Shown: positions 8,754 through 11,032 of the stretch, in pieces
Numbering within the stretch: position 1 is the stretch's first letter
Layout of the letters: the number at the start of each line of letters is the position of its first letter
Source: Paraglomus occultum
Lineage: Eukaryota > Glomeromycota > Glomeromycetes > Paraglomerales > Paraglomeraceae
Direction: 5' to 3'
DNA length: 11,032 nt
Assembly (NCBI GenBank): GCA_910592205.1
Contig: CAJVPJ010001263.1
Location: 1 to 11,032, forward strand
Program-made: the position numbers and the translations under genes
Notes under the pieces: model-generated
Told to the model about the DNA's origin: nothing
Databases searched by the model: none
What the model saw: only the letters and a program-made list of their open reading frames with translations

Positions 8754-9641
8754 TACAGTATTAGTATGACAAAAAAAACTTAACCATTTGCAGGAAAATT
8801 TACTGCTAGTTAACTTTTATCAATTATAGCTCAATTTGCATCATAATCATATTTTGCCAATCAAAAAATGTAAACAACAAGCTTTTATTACGCGTGTTAA
8901 ATAATAAAAGCATAAACAAACTTTTCAAAATGTACCGTCAAAATGTCCACGAACGGAAAATGCAGCTTCATTACATTATTGGAATTATGGTGTCCGTTCT
9001 GTGCCTAAACTAGCAAAAACAAAGTTATCAGTCTCAACTGTACGATATAACGTTATAAACTCAAAAACTGGTACTTTGAAGCATAGAGGCGGTATTGGTC
9101 GTCCGAAAGACAATAACGGTTAATATAGCGAAATTAGTCGGTCAAACCGATACATCAACATTACATTCTTTTGACAATAAACTCAACCATACTAATGTCG
9201 GCGCGTCTTATCGTACAATTGGCAGAAATTTAAAAGCTTTAGGCTAGAGAAAACCTTGGCTTTAACTACTACATTGCTCACGGAGGTTCATAAGCGAATG
9301 AGACCAAGGTTATGACTGGCCTTCTTGTAGTTCCTGACCTTAATCATATAGAAAATTATGGTTATCGTTAAGAGCAAGTTGAAAAACGACCGCCTAATTA
9401 TTTGAACTAATTAAAAGAGTGGAATGGAATTCTATTCCGGAATCCGTTTTAAACGATTTAGTAAATTCAATGCGTCGTCGTTGTGAGCTAGGTTAATCAT
9501 AGAAAACAACGGTGAGGGGATTGATTTTTAACTCTGATAAATTTTTTGTTTCATATTTTAAATAATAATTACAATTAGTGCAGTTTTGATAGAGTTATAA
9601 CGAATTTTCTGTAGTTAAGTTTTCTTGTCACATTGTAGGTA
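8754..9641 (+). mobile_element. internally deleted Tc1/mariner-family element with terminal inverted repeats
   Basis: The left end (TACAGTATTAGTATGACAAA, continuing to about 8800) aligns with the reverse complement of the right end (TACCTACAATGTGACAAG, from 9641 back to about 9600). Both continue with AAAACTTAAC and CAG(G)AAAATT, and weaker similarity extends further inward. Each end begins with TA, the target dinucleotide of this superfamily. The transposase relic lies inside on the plus strand. At about 890 bases the element is shorter than typical 1.3-1.7 kb Tc1 elements, which fits its missing central coding region. Mismatches and indels between the ends indicate an old copy that cannot move itself. 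Confidence 0.7.
8971..9490 (+). pseudogene. Tc1-like transposase relic, catalytic centre deleted
   Basis: Frame pieces in order are as follows. YWNYGVRSVPKLAK and LSVSTVRYNV, then KHRGGIGRPK, form the N-terminal helix-turn-helix part and GRPR-like linker (8971-9120). A second piece contains TNVGASYRTIGRNLKALG (9125-9244), followed by LLTEVHKRM (about 9256-9310). After a jump come DWPSCSS, DLNHIENYG and EQVEKRPPN (9314-9400), and EWNSIPESVLNDLVNSM with RRRCEL (9422-9490). The DLNPIEN-type motif carries the third catalytic acidic residue. The stretch that should carry the first two aspartates is absent between about 9305 and 9314. Several stops and shifts confirm decay. Confidence 0.82.
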
Positions 9642-9965
9642 TTATTCACATAAGGGTACCCGTTGGAGCTATCGACCAAAATATTACGTCACGTCAGGCT
9701 GGTTATGCCGATAAATATGGCGTTGTGATTTATGATAACCGTTAAAGAAATCGAGGGTACTTAAACTAATTCTATAGTCGTTGTAGTAGTAAAGCTCGAT
9801 ATTGTGTATAAAGAAAAGTTTAATAACCAAATGTCAGGAGTGCGGTCATCATAACATGGTCTCCAACTTAAAACAAGTACGGTCTAAAATGTGTTAGCTT
9901 TGTACTTTTTTTTTTTAATATGTTATATAATAAAATATATTAATATCGCAATGTAGGAAAAACGC

Positions 9966-10016
9966 TTGATATAAGAAACTTTCGATATAAGAATTGCTAC
10001 GCTCGATAAAAGAGCG
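9966..10016. repeat. T(T/C)GATATAAGAA repeats plus hairpin, pogo/Tigger-terminus-like
   Basis: TTGATATAAGAA (9966-9977) and TCGATATAAGAA (9982-9993) form a direct repeat with 16-base spacing. A hairpin follows, CGCTC-GATAAAA-GAGCG (10000-10016). Tandem CTCGATATAAGAA-like words are typical of pogo/Tigger inverted termini. I found no partner terminus and no transposase in the window, so this may be a solo end. Confidence 0.35.
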
Positions 10017-10473
10017 AGCCTATGATGAGAAGTTTTTACTGACTCATTCAATCATTATATTCCTGACGAAATTTTTAGAAATAAATCCTACATAACACAA
10101 TTCTGTAAGGAGGATTATTTCCATTTTAAATACGGATAATATAAAATCAAACCAACCAAATCTACTTGATCTATTAAATCCTGAATAATTATCCGTTCGT
10201 TATTCGCATCTACTACACTCTCGCCTTGTCTGCATCATCTCTGTATGAAAAAACATTTGTGTATATTCAAAATTACAGCGTGCATTCCAAATTTATCTTG
10301 TCAGTATATCTGAACGACTTTTGGACTGACAGTTTGCATTCCACAAGATTAAGATGAGCAAACCATTATATGCTAAATTTACGTTGAAAATACAATTGGT
10401 TTGTTTATTTAAATAGAGTATTGAAAATCAGTATTCACATTGTTTTCTATTTTGGATACTATACAAGAAACAT

Positions 10474-10530
10474 GAGTTTAGCATTTCAGCTCATAGATGC
10501 ATACATCATATATGAACTGAAATGAAACTC
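10474..10530. repeat. 20-base-arm inverted repeat
   Basis: The left arm, GAGTTTAGCATTTCAGCTCATA (10474-10495), pairs with the right arm at 10511-10530, whose reverse complement is GAGTTTCATTTCAGTTCATA. There is one two-base insertion and one mismatch, and the loop is about 15 bases. It lies 60-115 bases beyond the stop of the minus-strand F-box-like gene. It could be a small MITE or a structured 3' end. Confidence 0.6.
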
Positions 10531-10546
10531 AAAATCAAATACAATG

Positions 10547-10552
10547 TTTATT
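10547..10552 (-). terminator. AATAAA polyadenylation signal of the F-box/LRR-like gene
   Basis: TTTATT on the plus strand reads AATAAA on the minus strand, about 38 bases beyond the stop codon at 10590-10592. The position fits a polyadenylation signal for this gene. Confidence 0.45.
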
Positions 10553-10589
10553 CACACTATATATAAATTATCCAGTCTCATGAAATAGA

Positions 10590-11032
10590 TCAGATAGCAT
10601 ATTTCAGAAACTGGATAGCATTTTCTTTTCTGTTACTTCCCGCCAAATACTCCTCTGCCACTCGTCTCTGTACTGGATTAAAAGAAGTCCATCCCTCAAC
10701 ATACAGAGTCTCTAAACTCCTTGGTGCTTCCTTGAGAAACACTTGCATTGCTTTAATACCTATACATATACACAAATTTAAATGTTTCAATGTCTTTGGT
10801 AGCAGTGCGCCCAACTCGGTTGTAAAGTCGTGACTGCTGCAACGTTTACTACGGTCTGGAGCAAACAGACTCAGGCTCGTTAGACGACAAGATGAATAAC
10901 GCAGTAATTGATACAGACACGGAAGTTGATTCTTGGTCATTGGAGCAGCAAGCACAAGAATATTCGGGCAGTATCGTACAACGGTATCAAAAACACCAGG
11001 CTCACTCGTTTCAACAACTGAACCCATCTTTG
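10590..11032 (-). CDS. F-box/leucine-rich-repeat-like protein, 3' part, runs off the window
   Basis: An open minus-strand frame of at least 145 codons ends with TGA at 10590-10592 and is still open at the right edge. Repeated short leucine-rich segments suggest LRR-type strands: YCPNILVLAAP, CRLTSLSLFAP, LPKTLKHLNLCICIG and APRSLETLYVEGW. This YCPNI and L-x-x-L-x-L pattern is common in the large F-box/LRR families of Mucoromycota and Glomeromycotina, which are thought to select substrates for SCF ubiquitin ligases. The F-box itself would be N-terminal and outside the window, so the class is inferred. The tail (NPVQRRVAEEYLAGSNRK) is not repeat-like. The ATG at 11025-11027 may be internal, because the frame continues upstream of it. 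Confidence 0.6.
   Translation of the reverse strand, partial: KMGSVVETSEPGVFDTVVRYCPNILVLAAPMTKNQLPCLYQLLRYSSCRLTSLSLFAPDRSKRCSSHDFTTELGALLPKTLKHLNLCICIGIKAMQVFLKEAPRSLETLYVEGWTSFNPVQRRVAEEYLAGSNRKENAIQFLKYAI

Larger units (their letters stand above)
9642..10540. other. no supported gene; spacer with possible transposon terminus
   Basis: I find no open frame of note and no RNA gene. The stretch includes a run of T near 9906-9916, a possible pogo/Tigger-type terminus (9966-10016) and a long inverted repeat (10474-10530) near the 3' end of the next gene. Confidence 0.5.

Overview
This is a nuclear eukaryotic window that is AT-rich, has many short introns and carries decayed transposons. Several features point to an arbuscular-mycorrhizal fungus (Glomeromycotina, Rhizophagus-like). 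Introns are about 55-135 bp with GT..AG ends. A decayed copy of a lineage-type repetitive gene lies at 1130-1696. A MULE/SWIM fragment lies at 7690-8180, and an F-box/leucine-rich-repeat-like protein at the right edge. The organism assignment rests on recognising protein families from memory and was not tested by a search.

Layout. Positions 1-1130 hold no gene I can support. 1130-1696 (minus) is a frameshifted relic of a fungal multicopy gene. 1960-5286 (minus) is a complete ten-exon gene for the DEAD-box RNA helicase Dbp10/DDX54. I could splice it end to end into an unbroken 863-residue protein with all helicase motifs and the Dbp10 C-terminal domain. 5287-5850 is an intergenic region with a CACGTG box, a cluster of GTCAC words, a G-run with quadruplex potential and a duplicated G-rich motif. 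5851-7586 (minus) is a second intron-rich gene for an unrecognised acidic/lysine-rich protein. Seven 3' exons splice well, but the 5' end is unresolved. The unresolved intron contains three tandem hairpin units in which one stem pair changes on both sides.

The right half is mostly mobile-element debris. 7690-8180 (plus) is a broken C-terminal piece of a SWIM-zinc-finger MULE-type transposase. 8754-9641 is an internally deleted Tc1/mariner element with both terminal inverted repeats still alignable. 9966-10016 resembles a pogo/Tigger-type terminus. 10590-11032 (minus) is the 3' end of an F-box/LRR-like gene that runs off the window, with a polyadenylation signal and an inverted repeat downstream of its stop.

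The genes do not form a pathway. Dbp10 acts in nucleolar 60S ribosome assembly and is the only confident housekeeping gene. I saw no obvious new enzymatic system. The most unusual signals are the tandem hairpin units and the unassigned gene that contains them.
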